Both the position numbers and the translations under genes were made by a program. From an unicellular cyanobacterium SU2 (GTDB taxonomy: Bacteria > Cyanobacteriota > Cyanobacteriia > Cyanobacteriales > Microcystaceae), in assembly GCA_002110465.1 (NCBI GenBank), contig NEED01000073.1, forward strand, positions 62,001-126,000: a stretch of 64,000 nucleotides of DNA, in the 5' to 3' direction. The stretch's first letter is position 1. The number at the start of each line of letters is the position of its first letter. The notes under the pieces were generated by a model that ran no database searches, was not told the DNA's origin, and worked only from the letters and a program-made list of their open reading frames with translations. Below, in pieces: positions 27,030 to 36,461 of this stretch.

Positions 27030-28163
27030 CTAAGCTGCTATTGGTAAAGACTCATTATTAAGGATCTTGTGATAATAGTTGCGTAACTGGGTTGTAGCCG
27101 CAGCCCACCCCCAACGTTCGGCTTCAAGACGAGCATTTTCTCGTAATTTTTCCCGTTCGTCTTTCGCTGCTAAAAGCCGTTTGGTAGCTACAATAGCCCC
27201 ATCAGCATCACTTGGCTCAAATAAATACCCATTTACTCCATCGGTGACAATATCAGGGATTCCGCCAGAATTAGCCGCTACGACGGGACAACCTGCCGCC
27301 ATGGCTTCTAATAAGACTAACCCCAGGGTTTCGGTGCGAGAGGGGAAAATAAAGGCATCGGATGAGGCAAAAGCGGAAGCTAATTCTAATCCTCGCAGAT
27401 AACCCACAAAATTCGTCTGAGTCCCTGCAAAATGAGCTTCTAACACCTCTCGATGAGGTCCATCCCCAACAATAGCCAAACGAGCATCAGGAATGGCTTC
27501 TAGCACAGGTTTGATGTTCTCAATTTGCTTTTCAGGGGAAACTCGCCCGACATACAACAATAAAGGACTGTCAGGATGTCCTTCCGATAAGCGCGATCGC
27601 ATCTGTTGAGAGGCTAAATGGGGTTGAAACATTTCTGTATCGACTCCCCGTTGCCATAAGTCTACTCGTTCAATGCCATGGGTAACTAATTCATTCACCA
27701 TAGCCGTTGAGGTACAGAGGTTTAATTGTGCCTGGTTGTGGCCCAATTTTAATAATTCCCAGAGTAATCCTTCTAATGATCCTAATCCGTAATGTTGTAA
27801 ATATTGGGGTAAATGAGTGTGATAAGAAGCAACTAGGGGAATATTCATAGTCTTAGCGTAATAAATTCCCCCTAATCCTAAAACAGCAGGGTTTACCACA
27901 TGGACTAAATCGGGTTTAAATCGTTCTAATGCTTTACCGACGGTGGGGGTGGGAATGGCTAATTTTAATTCTGGGTAGAGGGGGAGAGGCATTCCTTTGA
28001 CTCCATGAACTTTAGCCCCTTTGTGTTCGGTGACACCTCCATCAGGACAGAAGACTAATACTTGATCGCCTTTACGTTGTAAGTGTTCAACGGTATGGCG
28101 CAGACGGGTGACAATTCCGTCAATTTTGGGTAAAAAGGTTTCTGTAAATAAGGCAACTCGCAT
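27030..28163 (-). CDS. sqdX: Sulfoquinovosyltransferase (SQDG synthesis)
   Basis: A 377-residue GT4 (GT-B fold) enzyme that transfers sulfoquinovose from UDP-sulfoquinovose to diacylglycerol, making the thylakoid lipid SQDG. N-terminal MRVALFTETFLPKIDGIVTRL and VASYHTHLPQYLQHYGLG are characteristic of SqdX. The C-terminal domain has LLYVGRVSPEKQIENIKPVL and the GT4 EX7E region FPSRTETLGLVLLEAMAAG near residue 275. It stands alone; sqdB is not in the window. Confidence 0.9.
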   Translation of the reverse strand: MRVALFTETFLPKIDGIVTRLRHTVEHLQRKGDQVLVFCPDGGVTEHKGAKVHGVKGMPLPLYPELKLAIPTPTVGKALERFKPDLVHVVNPAVLGLGGIYYAKTMNIPLVASYHTHLPQYLQHYGLGSLEGLLWELLKLGHNQAQLNLCTSTAMVNELVTHGIERVDLWQRGVDTEMFQPHLASQQMRSRLSEGHPDSPLLLYVGRVSPEKQIENIKPVLEAIPDARLAIVGDGPHREVLEAHFAGTQTNFVGYLRGLELASAFASSDAFIFPSRTETLGLVLLEAMAAGCPVVAANSGGIPDIVTDGVNGYLFEPSDADGAIVATKRLLAAKDEREKLRENARLEAERWGWAAATTQLRNYYHKILNNESLPIAA

Positions 28164-28270
28164 AAGATTTACTATTCGATGATCAATAGTAATATAGGCG
28201 ATTGTGGTACTGATAGGTTAGTTTAATTGAACCGAACCTCAGTAATAAGAGACTGTTCCTAAACAAAATA

Positions 28271-28618
28271 TTAAGTAGAGTGCGTTAGGTAAACTATAGT
28301 TTGTTCTGATTCACCTAAATCTTCAAGTAAAGTTGCATTAACTAATAGGTCAACTTCATAACTGTAAGTCATTGAGTCAAAATCTTATATTGATTTTTGT
28401 CTTGATGGATTTTTATCAGGGTTTAAACGGTAAGTTACATTCCCTGTATTTAAGAAAGTTTCACCTCCATCTAAAGAAATCTCAAAAGGATCAATTACGC
28501 CATTAAATTCATGAAAAAATTGCTCAAAAGTCCCAGATAAGCTAACAGCTCCTGCTGATGCTACTGTAGATATAAGGATACAAAATGATAGAAAGAGAGT
28601 ATTTGTTGGGTATTTCAT
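28271..28618 (-). pseudogene. Secreted protein gene with in-frame stop, ended by a repeat
   Basis: ATG 28618 gives a signal peptide ([20 protein letters not shown], cleaved near ASAGA) and a mature part with SLDGGETFLNTGNVTYRLNP. The frame meets TAA at 28385-28387. The same frame then stays open to 28271 and reads DFDSMTYSYEVDLLVNATLL then EDLGESEQ, with similar composition, before the end of the GTGCGTTAG repeat family. It may therefore be one gene broken by a nonsense change. Alternatively a short intact protein (28385-28618, 77 residues) ends at the first stop. Confidence 0.45.
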
Positions 28619-28698
28619 TGCCACTTAATCTTTTTTTATTTTCTATTTTTTTCCTCGAACAATACCATAGATATTTAACAAAGTCAACATATAATGTA

Positions 28699-29403
28699 AT
28701 GCCACAAACCAATCGGGTTATTGTTCCCCTAGACGTTCCAAATTTAACTGAGGCGATCGCTCTTTTAGATAAGTTACCTCAAGTCAATTTTTGGAAGGTA
28801 GGACTAGAATTATTTGTCTCCACAGGGCCTGATATTCTGACTATCCTCAAAGAACGAGAAAAGCGCATTTTTCTAGACCTAAAATTTCACGATATTCCTA
28901 ATACTATAGCGGGAGCTTGTGGGAGTGCTACTCAGTATGGAGTAGACTTACTCACCCTCCATACTACTGCTGGACGAAACGCCCTAAAAGCAGCCACAAA
29001 AGCCATTAGTGACACGCCATCTCCTCCTAAATTACTAGCTATCACTTTGCTAACCAGTTTGAATTCACGAGAGTTAGCTTTTGATCTCAAAATTCCCCTA
29101 GAGTTACCAGAATATACCCTACAAATGGCAATGTTAGCCCAAGAATGCGGCATCAATGGGGCTGTCTGTTCCCCCCAAGAAGTGAGTCAACTACGGCGGG
29201 TGTGTGGGGATGATTTCTTGCTAGTTTGTCCAGGGATACGACCAAGTTGGTCTGATCAAGGAGATCAGCGGCGGGTAATGACCCCTTCGGAGGCGATGCA
29301 AGCGGGGGCCGATTATTTAGTGATTGGTCGCCCCATTACAATGGCAAATGATCCAGTAGCAGCATGGGGGAAAATTTGCGAAGAATTAGAAACGGTGTCA
29401 TGA
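28699..29403 (+). CDS. pyrF: Orotidine 5'-phosphate decarboxylase
   Basis: Makes UMP from OMP in pyrimidine synthesis. 234 residues from ATG 28699, chosen because the family start ([11 protein letters not shown]) follows directly; an upstream frame extension would overlap the divergent secreted-protein gene. Catalytic signature [13 protein letters not shown] with the Asp-Lys-Asp network is near residue 60; C-terminal [14 protein letters not shown] binds phosphate. The stop overlaps the next gene in an ATGA arrangement, so the two are translationally coupled. Confidence 0.95.
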   Translation: MPQTNRVIVPLDVPNLTEAIALLDKLPQVNFWKVGLELFVSTGPDILTILKEREKRIFLDLKFHDIPNTIAGACGSATQYGVDLLTLHTTAGRNALKAATKAISDTPSPPKLLAITLLTSLNSRELAFDLKIPLELPEYTLQMAMLAQECGINGAVCSPQEVSQLRRVCGDDFLLVCPGIRPSWSDQGDQRRVMTPSEAMQAGADYLVIGRPITMANDPVAAWGKICEELETVS

Positions 29404-29945
29404 AACGAGGATTGATAGGACTGTTAATGACAGTGGGTTGTTTAAGCCAACTGTCAGGGGTTTATTCTCAGAACACTCGTGAGTCAACTTCTTGTCCGTC
29501 TGATCTCGAAAGGTTAACAGAGTTGATGTTGAAAGATTTACCCAGTTACGCTAACAGGGTCATTCAACGGGAAAGATTACGCGATCGCCCTTTTCCTCCT
29601 TCTCTGTATGTGTTAGTGGCAGGGAGGCCAGAATTTGAGCCTTTACCCCTAACTAACCTACAATATGAACCTGTTCTTAAAGATACAGCCCAACAGGTGT
29701 TTTTTACCACGTTAGAACGTCAGTATGGGGAACAAAGAGTGGTTGAACTAGAAAATTATTATTGGTTATTTCTGACTCAAACTGAGGAAGGGTGGCGATC
29801 AGTGAGCTTATTTTCTCAATTAGCGTCCCTTAATGACGGGGATCTACCCCTACCTCCCAAAGATGCTAGTAATGGGGCGATTGGCCAAGGAATTCGTTTA
29901 TGGTTACGAGATTGCCGTGCAGGAGCGTTGAGAATTGATGATTAA
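29400..29945 (+). CDS. Exported protein of unknown function
   Basis: About 181 residues from ATG 29400, which overlaps the pyrF stop. A signal peptide ([20 protein letters not shown]) is followed by a soluble domain with [19 protein letters not shown] and [16 protein letters not shown]. The Cys at position 14 (VGC) is not in a clear lipobox. It is a conserved cyanobacterial type with no function known to me. Cotranscription with pyrF is expected from the overlap. Confidence 0.7.
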   Translation: MKRGLIGLLMTVGCLSQLSGVYSQNTRESTSCPSDLERLTELMLKDLPSYANRVIQRERLRDRPFPPSLYVLVAGRPEFEPLPLTNLQYEPVLKDTAQQVFFTTLERQYGEQRVVELENYYWLFLTQTEEGWRSVSLFSQLASLNDGDLPLPPKDASNGAIGQGIRLWLRDCRAGALRIDD

Positions 29946-30100
29946 AATAAGAAACAAGCTAGGAATATTTGAGTAAAAAATTAGCCTTTTTTCTTAACAG
30001 AAGATCTGTTTAAAAAGTTTTCTCGTTACTACGTCTATCCCTAGAAAGTAATTGTTAAAGGTGTACTTAAGTTCAATCACAATGATTCAAGGAAACTAAT

Positions 30101-31570
30101 ATGAATTTAAAGTCTAATGCTTCACCAGGAAAGGTTTATGATGTTTTAATTGTTGGAGCAGGTCTCGTGGGATTAGCAACAGCTATTAGTTTACGAAAAC
30201 GGGGTGTTAATAATATTTTAGTCATCGACAAAACCCATGAGTTTCGTCAAGTGGGACAAACCCTTGATCTGTTACCTAATGGTTTAAAGGCTATCAAGTC
30301 TATAGAGTCTCTTGCTTATCAAAAAATCAAAGAAATTAGCTTGAATTTGTTAAATTCTTCAATTGAAAAAAACTTAGACGACCAACATAGCAAAACTGAT
30401 CAGAAAAAAAGCTCACTGAAAAAGAGATATTGGTCTCAAAAAAACCTAGACGGAGAAATTATTCGTTCGATTCCGTTAGACTTTAAAACTTGGTTTGATC
30501 AGTATGGGGAAGGTCGCGTTTCTATCCCTTGGTATCAGTTGCAAACCACTTTAAGAAGTTTCTTACCGCCAGAATTAATTAAGATAAATTATCGTTGTGT
30601 AAATTTAGAAAAAAAGCCTGATTATATTAAAAGAAATTGTGTTTCAAACACAGTAAGCGAAAATAATCCTTTTGCCCATTGGGAGATGCAGAGATTTTCT
30701 CTAAAAAATGAGGATAAAACAGAAGAAAACAAGTCTAATCTATTAGAGAATAAAGCGTTTAAAGCAAAGTTAGTGGTAGCGGCTGATGGCATTAATTCAG
30801 CCATTCGTCAGGTTATTTATGAGGATACAAATTTAAGTCAATGGTCAAAACCTCAATATTCTGGTTGGACAGCGATCGCTTGTCGTTCCTTAGATAATGT
30901 TCCTGAGTCTATCACGGAGGAATTGAACACTAAATATTTTCAAGGACAGTCAATAATAACTGTAACTAATGATAAAATCAAAAAAAACTCTACCTTAGAT
31001 GAATCACCACGAGTTATTTTAACTTCCTTTAAACCTCATCATCTTGGTTATCTTATTCATAGTCCTTTCTCCTTAGCGTCTTTGTCCCAGAAATCAGCGA
31101 ATGACCTGATACAATTAATGTTGCAAGTATTAGAAAAATCAGCCTTTCCATCAGTTATTCAACAATTAGTCAGTTTATCTAATCCTGACAACTTAGTAAA
31201 GCGTCCTTATTATATTCATCCAGCTAACATTTCCAATTATAATCACTCAATTTGGAGTCAAGGAAAAGTTGTTTTAGTAGGAGATGCAGCCCACGGAATG
31301 CCGCCTTTTATGGCTCAAGGAGCAAACCAAGGATTAGAAGATGCGGCTGTTATTGCCCCTTTAATTACTAATATTATTCAGAATAATAGGCTCGATGACC
31401 AAGAATTTATCTCTAAACAATGGGCTAAATACGAAACAATTCGCCGTCCGTTTATGGAAAAAATCCAAGAAGCAACGATGGAAAACCATTACTGGTCACA
31501 ACAACAATGGGATGATTATAGTGAGATGGTCTATAGTCGTAATTTAGAACAATTAGCTAACTCTTTATAA
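30101..31570 (+). CDS. FAD-dependent aromatic-ring-type monooxygenase
   Basis: 489 residues, PF01494-like. FAD-binding VLIVGAGLVGLATAISL is near residues 15-31; the DG motif is VVAADGINSAIR near residue 226; the GD motif GDAAHGMPPFMAQGANQG is near residue 400. It resembles zeaxanthin epoxidase and salicylate hydroxylase types, but the substrate is not readable. The middle region has a Lys/Ser-rich insert (about 85-115 and 180-215). The ribosome site is GGAAAC. Confidence 0.82.
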   Translation: MNLKSNASPGKVYDVLIVGAGLVGLATAISLRKRGVNNILVIDKTHEFRQVGQTLDLLPNGLKAIKSIESLAYQKIKEISLNLLNSSIEKNLDDQHSKTDQKKSSLKKRYWSQKNLDGEIIRSIPLDFKTWFDQYGEGRVSIPWYQLQTTLRSFLPPELIKINYRCVNLEKKPDYIKRNCVSNTVSENNPFAHWEMQRFSLKNEDKTEENKSNLLENKAFKAKLVVAADGINSAIRQVIYEDTNLSQWSKPQYSGWTAIACRSLDNVPESITEELNTKYFQGQSIITVTNDKIKKNSTLDESPRVILTSFKPHHLGYLIHSPFSLASLSQKSANDLIQLMLQVLEKSAFPSVIQQLVSLSNPDNLVKRPYYIHPANISNYNHSIWSQGKVVLVGDAAHGMPPFMAQGANQGLEDAAVIAPLITNIIQNNRLDDQEFISKQWAKYETIRRPFMEKIQEATMENHYWSQQQWDDYSEMVYSRNLEQLANSL

Positions 31571-31593
31571 ATCAATTTGAGTCTAACAAGACT

Positions 31594-32697
31594 ATGATAC
31601 CTAAGCGACAAATTTCTATTTCCCTATCTAGTTTGCTACTACTGGTAGGAGCGGGTTTTTTGTTAATCATACTGTGGCAACTGCGGAATCTTTTGGTAAT
31701 TCTGATGATCGCAGTGGTTATTGCTGCGACCCTAGCTCCTTTAGTACAAAGTGCGGAAAAACGAGGGATTCCCCGTTGGTTGGCTGTGATTTTCGTGTAT
31801 TTAGGCTTAGTAACCTTGGTAACTGGGATTAGTTTACTCCTAGGACCAACGATTATTGCCCAAATTCAACGGTTGTTACAAAAATTACCTGGATATTTGG
31901 ATATTTTAGAAACGGAATTCCAAAACTGGGTAACGAGACGAGGTTTTACTCAACCTGAAGTCCTCGATTTCATTAACCAACTGTTAGATCTTCAGTCCCT
32001 AGTATCTTGGACATTGCGCTACAGCCAAAAATTCCTCATCGGCGTGGGTGGAGTGACACGGGGAATTATAGGGGGTGTTTTTAATGTGATTTTAGCAGTT
32101 TTGCTCTCTGGTTATATGTTATCAGGGTCAAAAAAGTTAATTGGGGGAATTGTTAGTTTATTTCCTCACCCTTGGGATGAACGTTTAGAAGCTCAAGTAG
32201 TTCCCATTAGTCAACGGATGGGAGGTTATATTCAAGGGAGACTTTTAGTGTCGTTTATTTTAGGGTTAGCCATTACTTTAGGGCTAAGATTCCTAGGAAT
32301 TTCCGAATTTGCCCTGGGGTTAGGAACTATTGCTGGAATTACTAATTTAATTCCCTTTTTTGGTCCAGTTTTAGGGTCAATTCCCGCGTTAATTGTGGCG
32401 ATCGCCCAAGGAGGTTGGGTATTTCTTTGGGTGTTATTATTATTTGTAATCATTCAAAACGTGGAAACCTATGTCCTTGATCCGCTTTTAGTGGGATCTT
32501 CAGTCAATGTTCCTCCCCTATACCAATTATTAGCGGTGTTGAGTGGGGTACAAATCTTGGGAATTTTAGGAGCATTAATTGTTCCTCCTTGGGTAGCTGG
32601 TGCAGGGGTGTTACTGCAAAATCTTTATTTAATCCCTAAATTGCAAGCTCAAGGACTAGAGAGCAATGTCTCTAATGGAAAATCAACCCCAGATTAA
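31594..32697 (+). CDS. AI-2E family (PerM-like) membrane permease
   Basis: 367 residues with about eight membrane helices. The family pattern is clear: LLVILMIAVVIAATLAPLV near the start, then a periplasmic helical segment (QLLDLQSLVSWTL), and the C-terminal ITNLIPFFGPVLGSIPALIV and NVETYVLDPLLVG. Relatives export autoinducer-2 or act as sodium/proton antiporters; the substrate here is unknown. It lies 24 bases after the monooxygenase. Confidence 0.88.
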   Translation: MIPKRQISISLSSLLLLVGAGFLLIILWQLRNLLVILMIAVVIAATLAPLVQSAEKRGIPRWLAVIFVYLGLVTLVTGISLLLGPTIIAQIQRLLQKLPGYLDILETEFQNWVTRRGFTQPEVLDFINQLLDLQSLVSWTLRYSQKFLIGVGGVTRGIIGGVFNVILAVLLSGYMLSGSKKLIGGIVSLFPHPWDERLEAQVVPISQRMGGYIQGRLLVSFILGLAITLGLRFLGISEFALGLGTIAGITNLIPFFGPVLGSIPALIVAIAQGGWVFLWVLLLFVIIQNVETYVLDPLLVGSSVNVPPLYQLLAVLSGVQILGILGALIVPPWVAGAGVLLQNLYLIPKLQAQGLESNVSNGKSTPD

Positions 32698-32732
32698 TTG
32701 ACAATACTCCAGTTATTTAGGGTGAATTTAGA

Positions 32733-32957
32733 TCACGATGGTTTGATCTCAATCCATTTATTTCGAGAGGAAATTCCCGATTTAATGATGATATTTGATT
32801 TGGCAACCTGGAACTGTTTAGCTAATAGCTTAATTAACTCTTGATTTGCTTTCCCCTCTACCGGGGAAGATTTTAAATGAACTACTAACCCCCCATCAGG
32901 AAAGTCTTCAATTTTTTGTTGCTTACAATTTGGTTTAACTTTAACTTGCACTTTCAT
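32733..32957 (-). CDS. DUF167/YggU-family protein
   Basis: 74 residues, matching the small YggU fold: [20 protein letters not shown], then [21 protein letters not shown] and [12 protein letters not shown]. The function is unknown across bacteria. It begins one base after the previous gene's stop, in the operon rpmG-rpsR-RNB-hypothetical-YggU. Confidence 0.88.
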   Translation of the reverse strand: MKVQVKVKPNCKQQKIEDFPDGGLVVHLKSSPVEGKANQELIKLLAKQFQVAKSNIIIKSGISSRNKWIEIKPS

Positions 32958-32958
32958 T

Positions 32959-33330
32959 TTAGGGGTTTTTCTCCTTATAATCTTGCCAAAGTTGATGAAT
33001 AAATTGGTGTAGTTGTTGTCGTGCTTTCTGAATTCTTTCGGTCGAATAATCTTGGCTTTCTAAGTGATCTAACCAAGCAATAACTTCTGTATCTAAAGCG
33101 GGTCTAAACATTTTCGTTGGATAGAATAAATCAGAAGTCAGACGAACGTCAATGAGTGTTTTAGATGTAAATAAATAATTTATTTCTGATTCGTTATCAT
33201 CGACAATGACTAAAAATAAGGGACGAAACCAACATACATCACGGTCTTCTAGCAGTTGGATCACTTCCCCATACAGATGGGAAGCATGATGATCTAAACT
33301 AACAATTTGATTCGGATGAAATGGTGCCAT
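32959..33330 (-). CDS. Conserved hypothetical cyanobacterial protein
   Basis: 123 residues, soluble. Features: [33 protein letters not shown] and a C-terminal helical tail ([20 protein letters not shown]). I do not recognise a function. Its position 10 bases after the RNB-domain nuclease and 1 base before YggU shows it is part of that operon. Confidence 0.7.
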   Translation of the reverse strand: MAPFHPNQIVSLDHHASHLYGEVIQLLEDRDVCWFRPLFLVIVDDNESEINYLFTSKTLIDVRLTSDLFYPTKMFRPALDTEVIAWLDHLESQDYSTERIQKARQQLHQFIHQLWQDYKEKNP

Positions 33331-33340
33331 TTCCGCTATG

Positions 33341-35383
33341 TTAAATCATGCTTGACTGGATTTCATGTTCGAGCATTTCTCGAAAGCGAATTTCATCACG
33401 ATGGGGATCAGCGCGACTTACTTGGACTAAAAGGCGATCGCCAAGAGACACCCCTCTTTCAAAGCGATGAGGTAATTCTAATCCTAATTCTTCAAGTAAT
33501 AATATTCCTAAGTTTTCGTCTTCGCGCAACCAACGCAAAACTACTCCTTGCCAAATCTGATCCGCATTACGCCGCAAAAATTCTAATCCCCAGTAACGGT
33601 TAGTTTGTCGTTCGACTAAGGTTGCTTCTTGGGCAGATAAAGTAACACTATAAAGGATTTGTTGCATCACATCAAGGGCAAATGGTAACGGCTCACCCCG
33701 CAAATGTGCTTTAAGCTGAAAATGGGTTAATAAGTCTGTATAGCGACGAATGGGTGAGGTGACTTGGGTATAAGTATCTAATCCTAAACTGGCGTGACGG
33801 TTGGGTAAGGTTCCAATTTCACTACGGGGCATACAACGGCGCAACGCGCAAGCCCTCACTGGACCCGGTGGCAACAAGAGTAGTTCTTCTTCTGGGGGTA
33901 ATTCTGGTTGAGGCTGTCCTCGAAAGGGAACGGGTAAATTATGTTCTTGACAATAACGCCCTGCGACTTCCCCTGCCAAAATCATCATTTCTGCTACTAA
34001 TTGCCGCGATCGCGAACTATCGAGTAGTTCAATGATAATCTCGTCTTCTGATTTAACTTTAATGACTGCCTCTGGCATTTTAATGCTAATCGATCCCTGA
34101 GACTGTCTCCAGAGATAACGTTGTTTGGAGGCATCAGCTAGGATAGGGATCTCGGGTTCGGCTTTGATGCCCAATTGCAACATCTCATCTACATCATGAT
34201 AGGTGAGGCGATAGGTGGGTTTAATTAAACTGGCATGAATTGAATAATCCAAAACCGCCCCCTGCTCATCTAAGGTTACGCCAAAACTCAATGCTGGACA
34301 GATTTGTCCCTGACGTAGACTCATCGGACCGGTGGCTAATTCCACGGGAAACATGGAAATCATGCCTGTGGGTAAATAGAGAGTGGTGCTTCGTCTGCGC
34401 GCCTCAAGGTCTAATTCATCCCCTGGTCTCACCAGACGAGTGGGGTCAGCAATATGAATCCAGAGTTTGACTTGATCCTCACTTAAGAATTCCACACTTA
34501 ACCCGTCGTCAATTTCTTTGGTACTTTCATCATCGATTGTATAGACTTTGAGATGGGTTAAATCGAAGCGATCGCTGTCTTGATCGGGGGGAGGAGTTTG
34601 TAAATAGGATTTCACCACGTCAAGTACCTTTTTGGGAAATTGTATCGGATAAGAACTACGGCGTAGAAATAGGTTCTCGTGGCGACTCCACCACTTTAAT
34701 TCTATTAATAACTCAAAAGCTGATTCTGGTGTAGATGAACACCCAATTTCACTCAGAATGTCTTGAGCATTTCGATGGGTTTGTTCTGGCTGTAAAATAA
34801 ACCTTTCTAACAGTTCTAAACGGTTACGATCGCTTTCTGTCCAGTCAACCACCTCTCCTGCTAGTGCTTTTTCTATATTTGTAAAGAAGTTTTCTTTTTC
34901 TTGCTGGCGTTGCTGCTCAACCTCTAGTTGATGTTTGATTTCTTCGACTTGACTACTCGTTCTTGGTTCGTAGCTATTTCCTTTTTTCTTAAAATAGATT
35001 TTATCATCGCATAGCAAGCTGTGGGCTGCATAACACTGGGCGGAAGACCCTTCCGAAAACAGTAATTGCGCCATTTCAGCAGGGGTTACACTTTGTCCAT
35101 CTTCTACTAGCAACTCCCAGGCAACCTCTAAACTAGAGGGATCAAGGTAAGGTTGAACCTCTCGCATAAAGTCGGGTATGTCCCCTATTGTGTAGGAACT
35201 TCCGTTGATTTCATATTCTACCCGTTGGGGTCGAATTTTGTGGGACTGACCCCCGACATCTATGACCATCCAATCTTTTTTTCCTTCTGGACGATCAACC
35301 ACTGCAAGACGACGTTCTCCCTGTACCCTAAATTCGATAAGCTTTCCTTTTTCCACCCGCTTTGCTGCCTTGATTATTAACAT
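33341..35383 (-). CDS. RNB-domain exoribonuclease (RNase II/R family)
   Basis: 680 residues. The RNB catalytic domain begins with VYTIDDESTKEIDDGLSVEF near residue 280, holding the metal-binding aspartates. Later ITSPIRRYTDLLTHFQLKAH near residue 555 carries the conserved RNB arginines. The C-terminal S1-like part is short. Cyanobacteria carry one such 3'-5' exonuclease that matures and degrades RNA, so its place after rpsR fits the conserved rpmG-rpsR-rnb cluster. Whether it is functionally RNase II or R is not clear from sequence. Confidence 0.9.
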   Translation of the reverse strand: MLIIKAAKRVEKGKLIEFRVQGERRLAVVDRPEGKKDWMVIDVGGQSHKIRPQRVEYEINGSSYTIGDIPDFMREVQPYLDPSSLEVAWELLVEDGQSVTPAEMAQLLFSEGSSAQCYAAHSLLCDDKIYFKKKGNSYEPRTSSQVEEIKHQLEVEQQRQQEKENFFTNIEKALAGEVVDWTESDRNRLELLERFILQPEQTHRNAQDILSEIGCSSTPESAFELLIELKWWSRHENLFLRRSSYPIQFPKKVLDVVKSYLQTPPPDQDSDRFDLTHLKVYTIDDESTKEIDDGLSVEFLSEDQVKLWIHIADPTRLVRPGDELDLEARRRSTTLYLPTGMISMFPVELATGPMSLRQGQICPALSFGVTLDEQGAVLDYSIHASLIKPTYRLTYHDVDEMLQLGIKAEPEIPILADASKQRYLWRQSQGSISIKMPEAVIKVKSEDEIIIELLDSSRSRQLVAEMMILAGEVAGRYCQEHNLPVPFRGQPQPELPPEEELLLLPPGPVRACALRRCMPRSEIGTLPNRHASLGLDTYTQVTSPIRRYTDLLTHFQLKAHLRGEPLPFALDVMQQILYSVTLSAQEATLVERQTNRYWGLEFLRRNADQIWQGVVLRWLREDENLGILLLEELGLELPHRFERGVSLGDRLLVQVSRADPHRDEIRFREMLEHEIQSSMI

Positions 35384-35610
35384 TGCTCCTTAATTTAGGA
35401 GTCTTATGATTCTACTACTTTCAGTCTAGCTTGAGGGGTTTGAATTTTTACTTTCAATTTCAGTATCGATCTTAATGAAATCCTCAATATTTTTTCTTTT
35501 GTTGTTACTTCTATCAAATTTTAGACAGTTTTTAGGGACAAGGGACTGCCAAACTCTACCCTATCCCTGTTTCCCTCAATTGATGGGATTTTGAGTTGAT
35601 CCCTGAGCCT

Positions 35611-35847
35611 TTAGGCTTCTTTGTTCACAAAGGGTAACAAAGCAATTAGTCTGGCTCGTTTAACCGCAGTGGTTAAGTCCCTTTGTTGCTTAGCGGTTAG
35701 TCCTGTAATCCGCCTCGGCAAAATTTTTCCTCTTTCTGTGATAAATTTCCTGAGAAGTTCTGTATCTTTGTAGTCAATGGGTTGACTTGGAGGAATCGGG
35801 GAAAGACGCTTACGATAGTAACTCATTTTTGACTTGACTTTTGACAA
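35611..35847 (-). CDS. rpsR: Ribosomal protein S18
   Basis: 78 residues. [40 protein letters not shown] and [13 protein letters not shown] are the standard S18 core. It follows rpmG by 19 bases; the same gene pair is kept in plastid genomes. Confidence 0.97.
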   Translation of the reverse strand: MSKVKSKMSYYRKRLSPIPPSQPIDYKDTELLRKFITERGKILPRRITGLTAKQQRDLTTAVKRARLIALLPFVNKEA

Positions 35848-35866
35848 ATTTTATGGTTTACAAAAA

Positions 35867-36061
35867 CTATTTAATTTCCTTGTGGACTGTGTGAGTATTA
35901 CAGTGAGGACAGAATTTTTTGATTTCCATTCTCCCCGTGGTATTACGGCGGTTCTTGCTGGTAGTGTAGCGAGAAACTCCTGGTGATCGCTTGTTAGTAT
36001 TTGTCCGACACTCAGTACACTCTAGGGTAATAATAATGCGGACTCCTTTTTTGGCAGCCAT
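35867..36061 (-). CDS. rpmG: Ribosomal protein L33
   Basis: 64 residues. [15 protein letters not shown] and a final [16 protein letters not shown] give the zinc-ribbon type L33 with two CxxC pairs (CTEC and CPHC). It is the first gene of the operon with rpsR and the RNB nuclease. Confidence 0.97.
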   Translation of the reverse strand: MAAKKGVRIIITLECTECRTNTNKRSPGVSRYTTSKNRRNTTGRMEIKKFCPHCNTHTVHKEIK

Positions 36062-36461
36062 AGTTTATTTTGAACAAATGAGTAGTTAGTTAGATTGAGA
36101 CACAAACAATTATTATCTCATTTTAAGTTTTAGTTGGCAAGGTGATTGAGTCAGAATTATCCCATGATAACCTGAGTTTGAGGGTCAGGTGTGGGGTGTT
36201 GGGTTTCGGGATTATTGGTTTTCAAGGACGCGAGTCATAGTCAAATACAGTTAGGCAAACTACATCTCACGGCTGACGTGCGTGGGCTTTGTTTGCAGTC
36301 CCTTGTAAGCGTCAAACTTATGACGATCGCCTGTTGCCTCCCCTAGCTAATTTTAAACGAGGTGCAAGATCTCAGCTAAAGACGATTATGCGATCAATTT
36401 CAAATCTCGATATCCTAGAAAGGAAATTCTAGAGATCGTTTCTTTTCTTTGATAGCATCAA
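36062..36461. other. Divergent intergenic region, 400 bases
   Basis: It must hold the promoters of rpmG (minus) and the M16 protease (plus). Short repeat fragments occur: AACCTGAGTTTG at 36169 (same family as 11027 and 52957) and GTTAGGCAAACTACA at about 36251 (related to the palindromes at 3120-3184). No gene is supported. Confidence 0.5.
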
